From Desulfobaculum xiamenense (lineage in GTDB: Bacteria > Desulfobacterota > Desulfovibrionia > Desulfovibrionales > Desulfovibrionaceae), in contig NZ_JAATJA010000001.1 of NCBI RefSeq assembly GCF_011927665.1, positions 1,593,019 through 1,657,018 on the forward strand: DNA of 64,000 nt, given 5' to 3'. The notes under the pieces are model-generated. The model was not told the DNA's origin, did no database searches, and was given only the letters and a program-made list of their open reading frames with translations. This document shows positions 15,130 to 24,715 of the stretch, piece by piece. The position numbers were made by a program, and so were the translations under genes. The first letter of the stretch is position 1, and each line of letters opens with the position of its first letter.

Positions 15130-18100
15130 TCAATCGCGCCGCGCCACGGCCACCCTGTCGCGCCCCTCGGACTTGGCGCGGTACAGGGCCTCGTCGGCTG
15201 CCGCGAACAGCCCCTCAAGGCTTTCCTCGCCGTCCGCCACCGCCACGCCGATGCTCACCGTGAACCGGATGGCCCCTCGGCCGTCGGGCAGTGGGACGGA
15301 CAGGCCGCCAATGGCCGCGCGTAGCCGCTCCGCAACGGCGCATGCCCGCTCCATCTCGGTATCCGGCAAAACAATGGCGAATTCCTCGCCGCCGATCCGT
15401 CCGAAGATGTCCACCTCGCGCACGACGGCACTTCCGGCGCGGGCCAGCCCGCGCAGCACCGCATCGCCCACGGCGTGGCCGTGAGTATCGTTTATGCTCT
15501 TGAAATTGTCGGCATCCATCATGAGGAGCGCCACGGTGGTGCCACCACGACGGGCCCGGCGCACTTCGCGTTCGGCCAACTCCATAAAATGCCTGCGCGT
15601 GAACAGCGTGGTCAGCCCATCGGTCACAGCCAGTTCCCGCAGACGTTCCTCCGCCGCACGCCGCGCGGTGACGTCCGTGCACAGGCCGATGATGCGTGCC
15701 ACCTCACCACTTGCGCCGCGTTCCACGATGCGCCCTGCCACGTTGAGCCAGCGCCACTGCCCGGACCTGTCGCGCAGTCGGAATTCGGTCGAAAGCTGGT
15801 CCAGCTCCCCACTGACGAAGGCGCGCAACGCCTCGCGTAGCGTCCGCGCATCCTCGGGATGCACGTGCGAGAGGGTGTCCTCCATGGTCAGCGGCACATC
15901 CTGCGACTCATAGCCGAAGTTCTCGCAGAACATGCGCACGGGCAGTTCAAGGCGTCCGGTCTGCGGCCAGATTTCCCACAGGCCGTAGTCCGCGCTGTCC
16001 AGCGCGAGAGCGAGGCGCTCCTCGCTTTCGCGTAGCGCCATCTCCGCGCGCTTGCGGGACGTGATATCGCGAATGACGGCAAGCGCGGCAGGCCGTCCCT
16101 CGTAGACGATGCCCGATGACGATATCTCCACGTCAAGCGGCCTGCCATCGGCCCCATGCATGCGCGCCTGACAGGTCCCCGACGCGCAGCCAATCCCCTC
16201 GCGCATCACGCGCAACCTATCCACCTCAAGGAAGGCCCGCGAAAAGTCCGCCATGACAGGGCTTTCCGCCGAGAAGCCAAACAGCTCCCGCGCCCTGCGG
16301 TTAAAGAAGACGAGCCGCAGATTCTCGTCCACGATGGCGATGCCGTCATTGGAATTCTCGACCACGCTGCGATGCAGTTCCTCGCTCTCGCGCAGCTTGT
16401 GCTCCATCTGACGGCGCGAGGTCACGTCGTCGACCACGCCGGTCACCACGCCGGACTGTCGGTCCCGTCGTAGCGAGGTTCGCACCCAGATCACCGCCCC
16501 GTCGCGGCGGCGCATGCGCGTCGTGAAGTTGGCGACATGCCCGGCCTCGTCCAGCCGCTCGCGCAACCGGGCGAGATCATCGTGATCCACAAAGCTTTCG
16601 AGAAAATGGAACTCCGCCTCGAAGCAGCTGGAGTCATCGTAGCCGAACATCTGCACGGCACACCGGTTGGCGCGTAGCACCTCTCCGCTTCCGGAATGGG
16701 ACTGGAACATGCCCACCTGCGCATTGTCGAAAAGATCGCGATAGCGCCGCTCGCTATCGGCCAGCCCGGCCTCCGCACGCCTGCGCTCGCGCACCTCACG
16801 CCGCAGCCGCCAGTTGACCAGCAGCATCACCGCGAAAAGTGCCACGAGCGGCACCCCCACGCTCAGCCCCCACTTGCGTAGCCGGGAAAGATCAGGCCCT
16901 GAGTCCACTGGCAACGCAACCCATCGGTCATAGACCGCCGTGCGTTGTTGCATGGGGACAGCCTCAAGCACCTTGTCAATGATGCCCGCCAGTTCCGGCC
17001 AGTCCGGACGCACCCCCATACACAGGGCCTCGGGGGCGTTGCTCACCCGACAGGCGACCTTGAGATTGGTCAGCCCCTCCTGCCGGACAATGAAGGACGC
17101 GACAGCCAGATTACCCACGAAGGCTTCCGCCTCGCCGGACGAAACGGCCCGCAGCGCGGCGCGCACGGAATCGTAGGCGGCAATGCGGATGTCGGGGTAG
17201 TCCCTGCGCAGATTTTCCTGAAGATAATAGCCCTTGACCGTGGCGATCGTTTCTTTTCCGAAATCGTCAAGCCCCGTACAAAACAGATGCTCCGTACGCG
17301 TGAACACCACGATGGGGAAACGCAAAAACGGGTCCGTAAATTCGAAATGACGCCGTCTGTCCAGCGTCCGAATCATGGCGGGGATGAGATCGGCCTGCCC
17401 ACTGCGAATGGCCGTCAGGGCCTCGGGCCACGTGCTCGCCTCGACCAGTTCGAAGCGCAGGCCGGTCATACCCGAAATGATCGCTAGATAATCCGAGGCC
17501 ACACCCTGGTGGCGTCCGTCCGGGGCCTTGAAATCAAAAGGCGGATAGTCGGGATCGACGACCACACGAACCGTGCGGTGGCGCTCCAGCCACGCCTTTT
17601 CGGCATCCGAAAGGACAATCCGTGAAAAGACGCCGGACCCGGTCTGCCCAGCCTCCGATTCCGGAAACCACGTCTCCATGAGCCGCGCGTACGTACCGTC
17701 GCGCTTGATGTTGCCCAGTTCGATCTGCCAGCGCTCCACCACGAAATCCGGCGTGTCGCGGGAAAAGGCGATGTAGGTCGGGTTCTCGCGCAGCAGAAAC
17801 GCGGGCTTGAAGGCATCCGGGCCGTAGCCCGCCGCGCTGGCCAACCCGCGCACCATGGATTCGTCGCAGACCATGAGTTGCACCCGCCCTTCGCCGAGGG
17901 CGTCGATGCACTGGCGCAGGCTGGCGTAGCTGACCACGTTGGCGAACCCAGCCTCCACGAGGATATGCTCATGCGACGAGCCGTGAACCACGGCTATCCC
18001 ACTCATGCGGCGCGCATCCGAAAGCGTCCGCAACTTGATGTTCGAGTCCTGCGCGGCGAACAGCCATGTCCGTTCGTAGCTGATCGGGCCGACCCACTTG

Positions 18101-18453
18101 AATCGGGCCTCGCGCCCCGGCAACTGCGCCACGGGAATGGCCGCACACAAGGCATCCGCCTCGGCGCAATGTAGCGCCTGCCGCCATGTGCCAAGCTCGA
18201 AGCGGACCTCGTCACCGCTACGGGAGGCGATCTCGCGGCACAACTCGGCGGCGAACCCCGAGGGCGCGCCGCCGCTCAACTCCATGTAACGCGGAAGCTC
18301 GACGCTGCGCACGACGACAGTATCCGTCGCGTCCGCACCCGAATGGTCCAGAATATCCGCACGAGCGTGTTCGACCACGGCAAGCAGAGCGCAGACAATG
18401 ACCGCGATCGCAAGCATGCGCCGCGCGCAACAATTCAGGATGATTGGAAACAT
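15130..18453 (-). CDS. Diguanylate cyclase with two periplasmic solute-binding domains and PAS repeats
   Basis: A 1107-residue membrane sensor. A signal/anchor (about 9-30) is followed by two tandem family-3 solute-binding domains (about 45-275 and 290-530), a membrane segment near 545-565, three PAS domains (about 590-940) and a GGDEF domain. The active site is GGEEF (1021-1025), with the product-inhibition I-site RxxD (REVD, 1012-1015), so it should make cyclic-di-GMP under feedback control. The binding domains suggest sensing of amino acids or similar solutes. GGAG precedes ATG 18453; the frame is open to 18555, but the signal peptide starts here. The gene follows two receiver genes with a 123-base gap. 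Confidence 0.92.
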   Translation of the reverse strand: MFPIILNCCARRMLAIAVIVCALLAVVEHARADILDHSGADATDTVVVRSVELPRYMELSGGAPSGFAAELCREIASRSGDEVRFELGTWRQALHCAEADALCAAIPVAQLPGREARFKWVGPISYERTWLFAAQDSNIKLRTLSDARRMSGIAVVHGSSHEHILVEAGFANVVSYASLRQCIDALGEGRVQLMVCDESMVRGLASAAGYGPDAFKPAFLLRENPTYIAFSRDTPDFVVERWQIELGNIKRDGTYARLMETWFPESEAGQTGSGVFSRIVLSDAEKAWLERHRTVRVVVDPDYPPFDFKAPDGRHQGVASDYLAIISGMTGLRFELVEASTWPEALTAIRSGQADLIPAMIRTLDRRRHFEFTDPFLRFPIVVFTRTEHLFCTGLDDFGKETIATVKGYYLQENLRRDYPDIRIAAYDSVRAALRAVSSGEAEAFVGNLAVASFIVRQEGLTNLKVACRVSNAPEALCMGVRPDWPELAGIIDKVLEAVPMQQRTAVYDRWVALPVDSGPDLSRLRKWGLSVGVPLVALFAVMLLVNWRLRREVRERRRAEAGLADSERRYRDLFDNAQVGMFQSHSGSGEVLRANRCAVQMFGYDDSSCFEAEFHFLESFVDHDDLARLRERLDEAGHVANFTTRMRRRDGAVIWVRTSLRRDRQSGVVTGVVDDVTSRRQMEHKLRESEELHRSVVENSNDGIAIVDENLRLVFFNRRARELFGFSAESPVMADFSRAFLEVDRLRVMREGIGCASGTCQARMHGADGRPLDVEISSSGIVYEGRPAALAVIRDITSRKRAEMALRESEERLALALDSADYGLWEIWPQTGRLELPVRMFCENFGYESQDVPLTMEDTLSHVHPEDARTLREALRAFVSGELDQLSTEFRLRDRSGQWRWLNVAGRIVERGASGEVARIIGLCTDVTARRAAEERLRELAVTDGLTTLFTRRHFMELAEREVRRARRGGTTVALLMMDADNFKSINDTHGHAVGDAVLRGLARAGSAVVREVDIFGRIGGEEFAIVLPDTEMERACAVAERLRAAIGGLSVPLPDGRGAIRFTVSIGVAVADGEESLEGLFAAADEALYRAKSEGRDRVAVARRD

Positions 18454-18576
18454 TGAATCTCCAGAGAAGACAGGACTTCGCGAAAGGAACGGCATGCGGG
18501 AGAAACTCTGCCGTCCTTCGCGTCTCGATACCATGACGATATCCGAAGTGTCCACATCGCCTTCTAAACCGCAGAA

Positions 18577-19779
18577 CTACGACGACTCCGGCGTCGAGGA
18601 AGCCGACTCATCCTCGACGCATTCCCATGGTATGATGACCCGCACCTTCGAAGACATGGAGAAATTCTGCTGGTACTTCCGAAGATAGGCGATGGTCACC
18701 CGGCTCATCTCCTGCCCGCGCGCAAGGACGCGAACAAGCTTTCCGCCACGTTCGAGCATGATGTCCTCCGCGAGGACCATGCTCTCCTGCAGGGCATCCA
18801 TGTTCACCGTCTTCACGCAGTACTGCCCTTCGTCCTTGACCATGGAGCCAAGGGTGGACACGATGCGCGGATCGTACCAGCCGTGACGGCCCCCCAGCGC
18901 CGTCAACGCCTCTGGCCTATTCATACCGGACTCGACGGCGCGGTCGAAATCCAGCAACACCTTGAGAATGCGCGCTCCAAGGGGAATAAGATCGCCGGCG
19001 ACGGCATCCTGCGGAAGCCCGCGTCCATCGTAGAACTTGTCCTGATAGGCGATGATGCGCCCGACCTCCTCCATGCGCGGAATGCGCATGACCAGCCGGG
19101 ACGCCACCTCCGCATGCCCGGCGAACATGGCATACTCCTCGGACGTCAGCGTCCGCCCCAGATTCACGCGGCGCACAAGCTTCTCAGGGAGCGTGATGAA
19201 CCCCAGAAGGCAAAGCATGGCCGCCGTTTCCGTCATCCACGGCTGGGGATCGTCCATCAGAATGGATAGCTTTCGCACAAGGGGCATGATGCGTGAAATC
19301 TGCCCGAACACATCAGGCCGAGTGAGTCCGATCACGTCACTCAGCACGCGCACGCTGCCGCGCACCGTCTCCTCCAGTAACTCCCGCTCGGACTGCACCA
19401 GCTCGTACTGCCGCACACCGTCGGAGAGGGCACGAACCAGAATCTCGGGGTGACAGGGCTTGGTCAACAGCCTAAAGATGCTCCCCTCGTTCACGGCCTT
19501 GATGGCCACTTCCAACTCCGCAAACCCGGTAAGAAGGATTCGCGAGGAATCGGGCGAGACCTCCCGGCAGGCAGACAGGAATTGTAGACCGTCGATGCCC
19601 GGCATCCTGAAGTCCGAGACGATGACGCAAAACGGTCCGAGCTCGCCCACGGCCCGCAGGCCAGCGGCGCCGCTCTCCGCCGTTTCCACGTCGTAGCGCT
19701 TACGCAACTGGCGGGCGTACGAGGCCAGCAGGTTGGCGTCGTCATCGACAAAAAGAATCTTGCGCCGCTCATCGCTCAT
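18577..19779 (-). CDS. Receiver protein with degenerate HD-GYP output
   Basis: A 400-residue protein. Residues 7-125 are a receiver (Asp56 in VSDFRMPGIDG, Thr in LLTGFAE, Lys in TKPCHP). Residues about 160-340 have the length and helix pattern of an HD-GYP phosphodiesterase, but the catalytic residues are lost. LHDIGK is LCLLGF, and the HHERxDGxGYP region is YQDKFYDGRGLPQD. Cyclic-di-GMP hydrolysis is therefore unlikely; a binding or scaffold role is inferred. GGAGG lies before ATG 19779, and the gene overlaps the receiver-HDOD gene by 11 bases (ATGAGCGATGA), so translation is coupled. The longer upstream frame is only the shadow of that gene. Confidence 0.82.
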   Translation of the reverse strand: MSDERRKILFVDDDANLLASYARQLRKRYDVETAESGAAGLRAVGELGPFCVIVSDFRMPGIDGLQFLSACREVSPDSSRILLTGFAELEVAIKAVNEGSIFRLLTKPCHPEILVRALSDGVRQYELVQSERELLEETVRGSVRVLSDVIGLTRPDVFGQISRIMPLVRKLSILMDDPQPWMTETAAMLCLLGFITLPEKLVRRVNLGRTLTSEEYAMFAGHAEVASRLVMRIPRMEEVGRIIAYQDKFYDGRGLPQDAVAGDLIPLGARILKVLLDFDRAVESGMNRPEALTALGGRHGWYDPRIVSTLGSMVKDEGQYCVKTVNMDALQESMVLAEDIMLERGGKLVRVLARGQEMSRVTIAYLRKYQQNFSMSSKVRVIIPWECVEDESASSTPESS

Positions 19780-20983
19780 CGCCCGTCCCCTCCTCCGCGG
19801 CCTCGACGAAGCCCGCCCACTGCTCCAGTCTATCCGTGCAACCAAGCCGTTCAACGAATTCCATGTCCAGCGATTCACGGGCATACTCGCTGTTGATGAC
19901 ATGACACTCGCGGTCCAGCCAGTTCGCGATATGCACCGCGCCCACAGGCCGCATTCCCCCCTCGGCGTGCATGGGCGCATGATGGAAGGCCACGGCCTCG
20001 ATGACCGGATCGGGCAACCCCCACAACCCCATGAGGTACGCCCCGACCTCGGCATGCGTGGTGCCGAGCGTCTCGAATTCCACCTCCCGCACAAGCCGGT
20101 TCTCGCGCCGGACGCAGGCGATGACCCCGGCGTAGCGCTCCGGAAGCGTCGCAGCGAGCACGAGCTTTCCGACGTCGTGCAGCAGCCCCGCAATGAAACA
20201 CTGATCCTGCCCCACCTGATCGAGCCCCATGGCCGAGGCTATCTTGCGGCACACCATGGACACGCGCATGCTATGTTCCCACAGCCGCGAAATCGAAACG
20301 TCACGCAGGGCCGCGCTGTCGAATTCGGTGAAAATGTGCACGGAAAGCACCAGCGCCCGCATGATGCGCAGCCCGAGCATGGTCACCGCCTGTTCGGGAC
20401 TGGCAATGTGCGCGGCGAAGCCGAAGAACGACGAGTTGACCAGCTTGAGCACCTTGGCGCTCATGGCGATGTCACGCGAGATGATGGCACCCACCCGCGC
20501 AAGACTCGGCTCCGGCGATGCAAGCTCCTCGTTGAGCAGACGGCAGGATTCCGGGAGCGAGGGCAACGATTCGATGCGCGAGACCATCTCGCGGATGTCG
20601 GAACCCGAAAGCAGCTCCTGCACCGAAAGCGCCCGCGCGATGATCTCGCAGAGCTTTTCCTGCGTGCAGGGCTTGGAGATGTATTGATGGGCGGGGAGTA
20701 CGGAACGCACGACGAGATCGAGGTCCGAATGACCGGACAGTACGATGCGCGCCACGCCGGGGTGCCGATCCATGACCTCGTGCAGAAGCGCCGCGCCATC
20801 CATCACGGGCATGCGCATGTCGCTCACCACCACGTCGAATGGCTCGCTCGCGAGCAGCGTCAGGGCCTCGGCTCCGCTCGCTGCAAAGCGCATGTCCCAC
20901 TCGCGGCGCATGCCGTGCAGCATGCGCCGCAAGCCGGACAGGACATTCGGTTCGTCATCGACGAAGAGTATGCGTCTGAGCAT
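19769..20983 (-). CDS. Receiver-HDOD signalling protein
   Basis: A 404-residue protein: receiver at about 3-120 (VVSDMRMPVMDG; Ser in VLSGHSD; Lys in SKPCTQ), then an HDOD domain (about 125-330, with SLPSLPE, VNSSFFG, and LLHDVGK). HDOD proteins act as regulators in motility, c-di-GMP and stress signalling rather than as enzymes. ATG 20983 has GGGGA upstream and starts right at the receiver; an ATG at 20998 is possible. It forms a two-gene unit with the receiver/degenerate HD-GYP gene that overlaps its end. The two receivers are alike in their atypical KPC loop. Confidence 0.88.
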   Translation of the reverse strand: MLRRILFVDDEPNVLSGLRRMLHGMRREWDMRFAASGAEALTLLASEPFDVVVSDMRMPVMDGAALLHEVMDRHPGVARIVLSGHSDLDLVVRSVLPAHQYISKPCTQEKLCEIIARALSVQELLSGSDIREMVSRIESLPSLPESCRLLNEELASPEPSLARVGAIISRDIAMSAKVLKLVNSSFFGFAAHIASPEQAVTMLGLRIMRALVLSVHIFTEFDSAALRDVSISRLWEHSMRVSMVCRKIASAMGLDQVGQDQCFIAGLLHDVGKLVLAATLPERYAGVIACVRRENRLVREVEFETLGTTHAEVGAYLMGLWGLPDPVIEAVAFHHAPMHAEGGMRPVGAVHIANWLDRECHVINSEYARESLDMEFVERLGCTDRLEQWAGFVEAAEEGTGDER

Positions 20984-21129
20984 GCGGATTCCCCACATTC
21001 ACGCGGAAGCGGACCGAACACGCCGGGCGCGACACGTCCCGCGCACGACGGTCCTCGAACCATCATACGTCAAAACGCAAACACGTGCAGAGGGAAAAGT
21101 GAAAAGGAAGCGCCAGCGGCGCGACGCGA

Positions 21130-21702
21130 CTAGAAAAGGGACGCGAAAACGCCCTTCTCGCGCAGCAGGTTCAGCCCGATGCCGACAAGGGTGATTCCGC
21201 CGATCATGCCAGCGTAGCGGCCGAAGCTGCATGCCGCGCCGAGCAGACGCCCGAGGCAGATACCCGCCGCCGTGAACGCAAAGGCGACCACGCCAATGAC
21301 CACGGAGGGCATGAGAATGGGACGGCCCATGAGCGAATAGCCCGCGCCGACAGCCAGTGCGTCGATACTCGTGGCCACGGACAGCATGACGAGTGTAGCC
21401 CCGCAGGTGGGGTCGTCGTCACGGCATTCGCACTCGTCGTTCATGGCCTCGGCGAACATGCGCACGCCGATGAAGGCCAAAAGTCCGAACGCGCACCAGT
21501 GCGCCCAGTCCTCCACAAAGGACCGTACGGTCAGCCCCATCCACCACCCGGCCACGGGCATGACGGCCTGAAACAGCCCGAAGTGCCATGCCAGACGAAA
21601 CACATGGCGAGGGGTCAGACGGGAAAGCCCGGCGCCGGTGGCGACGGCGACGGCAAAGGCATCCATGGCGAGAGCCACGGCTATGGCGAGTATTTCGATC
21701 AT
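21130..21702 (-). CDS. mntP: Manganese efflux pump MntP
   Basis: A 190-residue membrane protein with six hydrophobic segments and the two conserved acidic membrane motifs of the family: ALAMDAFAVAV near the N-terminus and ATSIDALAVGAGY in the second half. MntP exports Mn(II) across the inner membrane. A Cys-rich acidic loop (NDECECRDDDPTC) lies between the halves. ATG 21702 begins at the family start; the longer frame to 21771 adds a non-conserved leader. No clear ribosome site is seen. It is divergent from arsC with 144 bases between. I looked for a yybP-ykoY manganese riboswitch there and did not recognise one. Confidence 0.88.
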   Translation of the reverse strand: MIEILAIAVALAMDAFAVAVATGAGLSRLTPRHVFRLAWHFGLFQAVMPVAGWWMGLTVRSFVEDWAHWCAFGLLAFIGVRMFAEAMNDECECRDDDPTCGATLVMLSVATSIDALAVGAGYSLMGRPILMPSVVIGVVAFAFTAAGICLGRLLGAACSFGRYAGMIGGITLVGIGLNLLREKGVFASLF

Positions 21703-21846
21703 GTGAGTTCGGAATCCGAAGAGGTTATGCGGACTGGTCGAAGCACCAGCCGCCGCGGCCACACAGAACACATCACGCCACGGTTGGCAAGGTCCGAAGC
21801 CTTCCGCCGTCTCGCAATCGTCACACGGCCGTGCTAGGCTCCACCC

Positions 21847-22293
<447 letters not shown>

Positions 22294-22365
22294 TCCGCCC
22301 CGAGGCCGTTCGTGCCTCCACCCGCTTTACAATCTTCAATCATTTCGAGTAGGATTCGAATCCAT

Positions 22366-22391
22366 ATGTCATGCCTTGCGGCATATGACAT
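22366..22391. repeat. Bulged inverted repeat
   Basis: ATGTCATGCC (22366-22375) pairs with GGC-ATGACAT (22380-22391) across a 4-base loop with a 2-base bulge. It lies between arsC and the HD-domain gene, without a T-run; it may be a regulatory hairpin or binding site. Confidence 0.3.
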
Positions 22392-22468
22392 GCAACGCTT
22401 CGTCATCACAGGATTTGTCCCCAAAACGGACCGGATGGCGACAGGATGCGCACCATCGCGGAGACAGC

Positions 22469-23407
22469 ATGCCACAGAACATCCCGGTCGAGGACGTCCC
22501 GCACCTCTACGACCTGCTCAACCCGGCAGACGCATCGGCCGTCATCGCCGAAGTCGAGCGCATACATCGAGACTGCGGTTTCGGTTCGCTTCCGGCCCTG
22601 CTCAAGGAATTGCATGCCGACACGTTGCGTCTCTTCGCCGGGCGCTATCCCGGCTATCGCGCCAGCAACACCAGCTACCACGATCTGGAGCACACGCTGT
22701 CCGTCGTGCTTGCGTCCGCCCGCCTGCTGCACGGCATCCACCTTCTCGATGGAGACAGCGATCCGGACACCTTCGCCCTCGCCATCCTCGGCTCCTATTT
22801 CCACGACATGGGCCTTCTCCAGGAAAACGCGGATACGGAAGGCTCCGGCGCGAAATACACCGTCGGGCACGAGGACCGCTCCATCACCCTCATGCGCAGC
22901 TACCTGTCCGCGCGCAATGTCGGCGAGGTGCGCCTTGCCGAACTCGCCTGCGTCATCGACTGCACCCGCCTGACCCTGCACCCGAAGGACATTCCGTTCC
23001 CTACCCGCCAGTCGCATACGGCCGGGCGCATCGTCGGTTCGGCGGACCTCATCGCTCAGATTGCGGACCGCAACTATCTCGAAAAACTCCTGCTGCTCTT
23101 TCAGGAATTCCGCGAGGCGGGCTTGCCTGGCTTCGATTCGGAACTGGACCTGCTGGCCAAGACGCAGGCCTTCTACGACAGCGTGGCACGCCCTCGCCTC
23201 GACACCGCCCTCGGCGGCATGCGCGGCTACATGCATGCGCATTTCAAAAAGACCCACGGGCTGGACTGCGACCTCTACCAGGTGTCCATCAGGAAGAATC
23301 TCCGCCACCTGCGACACCTTGTGGAAACGTGCGGCGACTCCTTCGACTGCTTCCTCAAATCCCTCAAGCGCAACGGCATAGGCGGCACGCTGCATAACGG
23401 CAAGTAG
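22469..23407 (+). CDS. HD-domain protein (putative metal-dependent phosphohydrolase)
   Basis: A 312-residue soluble protein. The HD-type metal site is visible as YHDLEHT (about 71-77), SYFHDMG (about 110-116) and a later Asp in GSADLIAQIADR. This resembles the catalytic core of PDE/HD phosphohydrolases, but the substrate is unknown. The spacing from NTSYHDLEH to FHDMG is like that of class-I cyclic-nucleotide phosphodiesterases (weak inference). GGAG precedes ATG 22469, and the earlier in-frame codons overlap arsC. Terminal segments are Arg/Lys-rich helices. It is convergent with an unknown small gene. Confidence 0.75.
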   Translation: MPQNIPVEDVPHLYDLLNPADASAVIAEVERIHRDCGFGSLPALLKELHADTLRLFAGRYPGYRASNTSYHDLEHTLSVVLASARLLHGIHLLDGDSDPDTFALAILGSYFHDMGLLQENADTEGSGAKYTVGHEDRSITLMRSYLSARNVGEVRLAELACVIDCTRLTLHPKDIPFPTRQSHTAGRIVGSADLIAQIADRNYLEKLLLLFQEFREAGLPGFDSELDLLAKTQAFYDSVARPRLDTALGGMRGYMHAHFKKTHGLDCDLYQVSIRKNLRHLRHLVETCGDSFDCFLKSLKRNGIGGTLHNGK

Positions 23408-23417
23408 CGCTCCCACG

Positions 23418-23446
23418 AAACGAAACACCCCGCCGAAGCGGGGTGT
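23418..23446 (-). terminator. Terminator with UUCG tetraloop
   Basis: A 9-bp stem (23425-23433 with 23438-23446). Read on the minus strand the loop is TTCG closed by C-G, the extra-stable tetraloop, followed by TTTCGTTTC. It serves the minus-strand gene 23465-23827 and also lies after the plus-strand HD gene. Confidence 0.75.
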
Positions 23447-23464
23447 GCCTTCGATCCCGGAACA

Positions 23465-23827
23465 TCAGTTCCGTATCTTCGAATCCGTTTTCTCCTCGTG
23501 CTTTTCGAGGCGGATGATGCGTTTTTGCGCCGAATCCGCCAGATCGCCCAGCACGCGCCCGAGGTCGGAGTCCTCCCACAGCGAGGCGATCTCCTCCCGC
23601 GCCATGACCTGCTCGCTCATGCTGTAGCCCTCGGCCGTATCCGGGGCGAGCACGACGTCGTCGAACTCCAGCACGTCGCGCCCGTCGAGCGCCCTGCGGA
23701 ACAGCTCCTGCACCATGTAGGCGAAGGTATTGCGCACATCCTCCGATGATTCCGCCTTGTTGAGTCGATCCCGGTACTCGGGAAGCACCTCGTTCTCGTA
23801 CTTCACAAAGGAAAACTGTCGTGTCAT
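23465..23827 (-). CDS. Unknown small soluble protein
   Basis: A 120-residue acidic, helical protein with no cysteine, no signal peptide and no recognised motif. Composition and steady codon use look like a real gene: GGAG lies 8 bases before the ATG, and a terminator follows closely. The C-terminal third (DLADSAQKRIIRLEKHEEK) is likely a coiled coil. It is monocistronic between an HD-domain gene and a thioredoxin-like gene. Confidence 0.7.
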   Translation of the reverse strand: MTRQFSFVKYENEVLPEYRDRLNKAESSEDVRNTFAYMVQELFRRALDGRDVLEFDDVVLAPDTAEGYSMSEQVMAREEIASLWEDSDLGRVLGDLADSAQKRIIRLEKHEEKTDSKIRN

Positions 23828-23952
23828 GGGCCTACTCCTTGTTGCGTCGCGCCCGTAGGGTGCAGATGCCCACGGGCAAGGCTTGCCTCCAGCCTATCTT
23901 CCCCGACGCCCCCGCGCAAGACTCCGCGCGAAATTCCGCGCTCGCACGTGAC

Positions 23953-24501
23953 TCAACCGCCCGAGGCTGTCCGTGAACGCCCTTGCGACACATCCGCCCC
24001 GCGCCCAATGTAGCGCATGACCAGCGCGCGCATTTCCTCGCGTGGCAGGTAGCCCGCCTGCGCGGACCGAAGCGTCCCTTCCGCGTCCCAGATCAGAAGC
24101 GCCGGAATGCCCTCCACGCCGAAATGCGCGGCAACGCCCGGCTCGGCGAGATACACCGGATAATTCACGCCCTCGCTTCGAACATACCCCGTAAGCGCCT
24201 CCTCATCGAAGTCGAGCGATACGCCAACGAAGAGCAGGTCCTCATGCGACACCTCGTCGCGCAGGGCGATGAACTCCGGCGTCTCCTCGCGGCACGGACT
24301 GCACCACGTCGCAAAGAACGACACCACCACGGCCCGCCCCTGCGCCTGCGCGATCAGACGCTCGATTCCCCGCGCGTCGATGGTGCCGAGGTATTCTCCC
24401 CGCGCGGACCACGGCATGCATGCCACCAGCAGCACAAGCGCGACCGGCACCGCAGCCCGCCACCACAGTCCGAACGAAACACCTGCATCTTTTTTTGCCA
24501 T
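23953..24501 (-). CDS. TlpA/ResA-like thioredoxin-fold protein
   Basis: A 182-residue exported thiol-disulfide protein. The N-terminal hydrophobic segment (about 14-31) ends with LVAC at Cys28, which could be a lipobox; otherwise it is a signal anchor. The thioredoxin fold carries FFATWCSPC (Cys67, Cys70) and the cis-proline loop GIPAL. Relatives reduce periplasmic disulfides, for example in cytochrome c maturation. ATG 24501 with GAGGG upstream is preferred over the longer frame to 24669, which would overlap the divergent TPR gene's leader. Confidence 0.85.
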   Translation of the reverse strand: MAKKDAGVSFGLWWRAAVPVALVLLVACMPWSARGEYLGTIDARGIERLIAQAQGRAVVVSFFATWCSPCREETPEFIALRDEVSHEDLLFVGVSLDFDEEALTGYVRSEGVNYPVYLAEPGVAAHFGVEGIPALLIWDAEGTLRSAQAGYLPREEMRALVMRYIGRGADVSQGRSRTASGG

Positions 24502-24715
24502 CCAACCCTCCACAATCACGCGCGAACGAACCATACGCGACATTTTCGGCGTTTCGTCGAGCTTTGCTGCGAAAATCGGCCAATCACGGCGATATTCGGC
24601 CACACATCCATTCTGCCGACCTTTCACCGCGCCACATGCTGTCGGATTATTCATGGATGAAACGAGCACGACTCACGACCGTCAACCATCGCCGCGTCAG
24701 CGCAACGTATCGCCC

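Noticed and set aside
19780-20193. A 138-residue N-terminal extension of the degenerate HD-GYP protein
   Set aside because: It is the shadow of the receiver-HDOD gene; GGAGG and the receiver start point to ATG 19779.
21703-21846. A manganese (yybP-ykoY) riboswitch before mntP
   Set aside because: I looked for the conserved loop sequences in the minus-strand leader and did not find a convincing match; a covariance-model search would decide.
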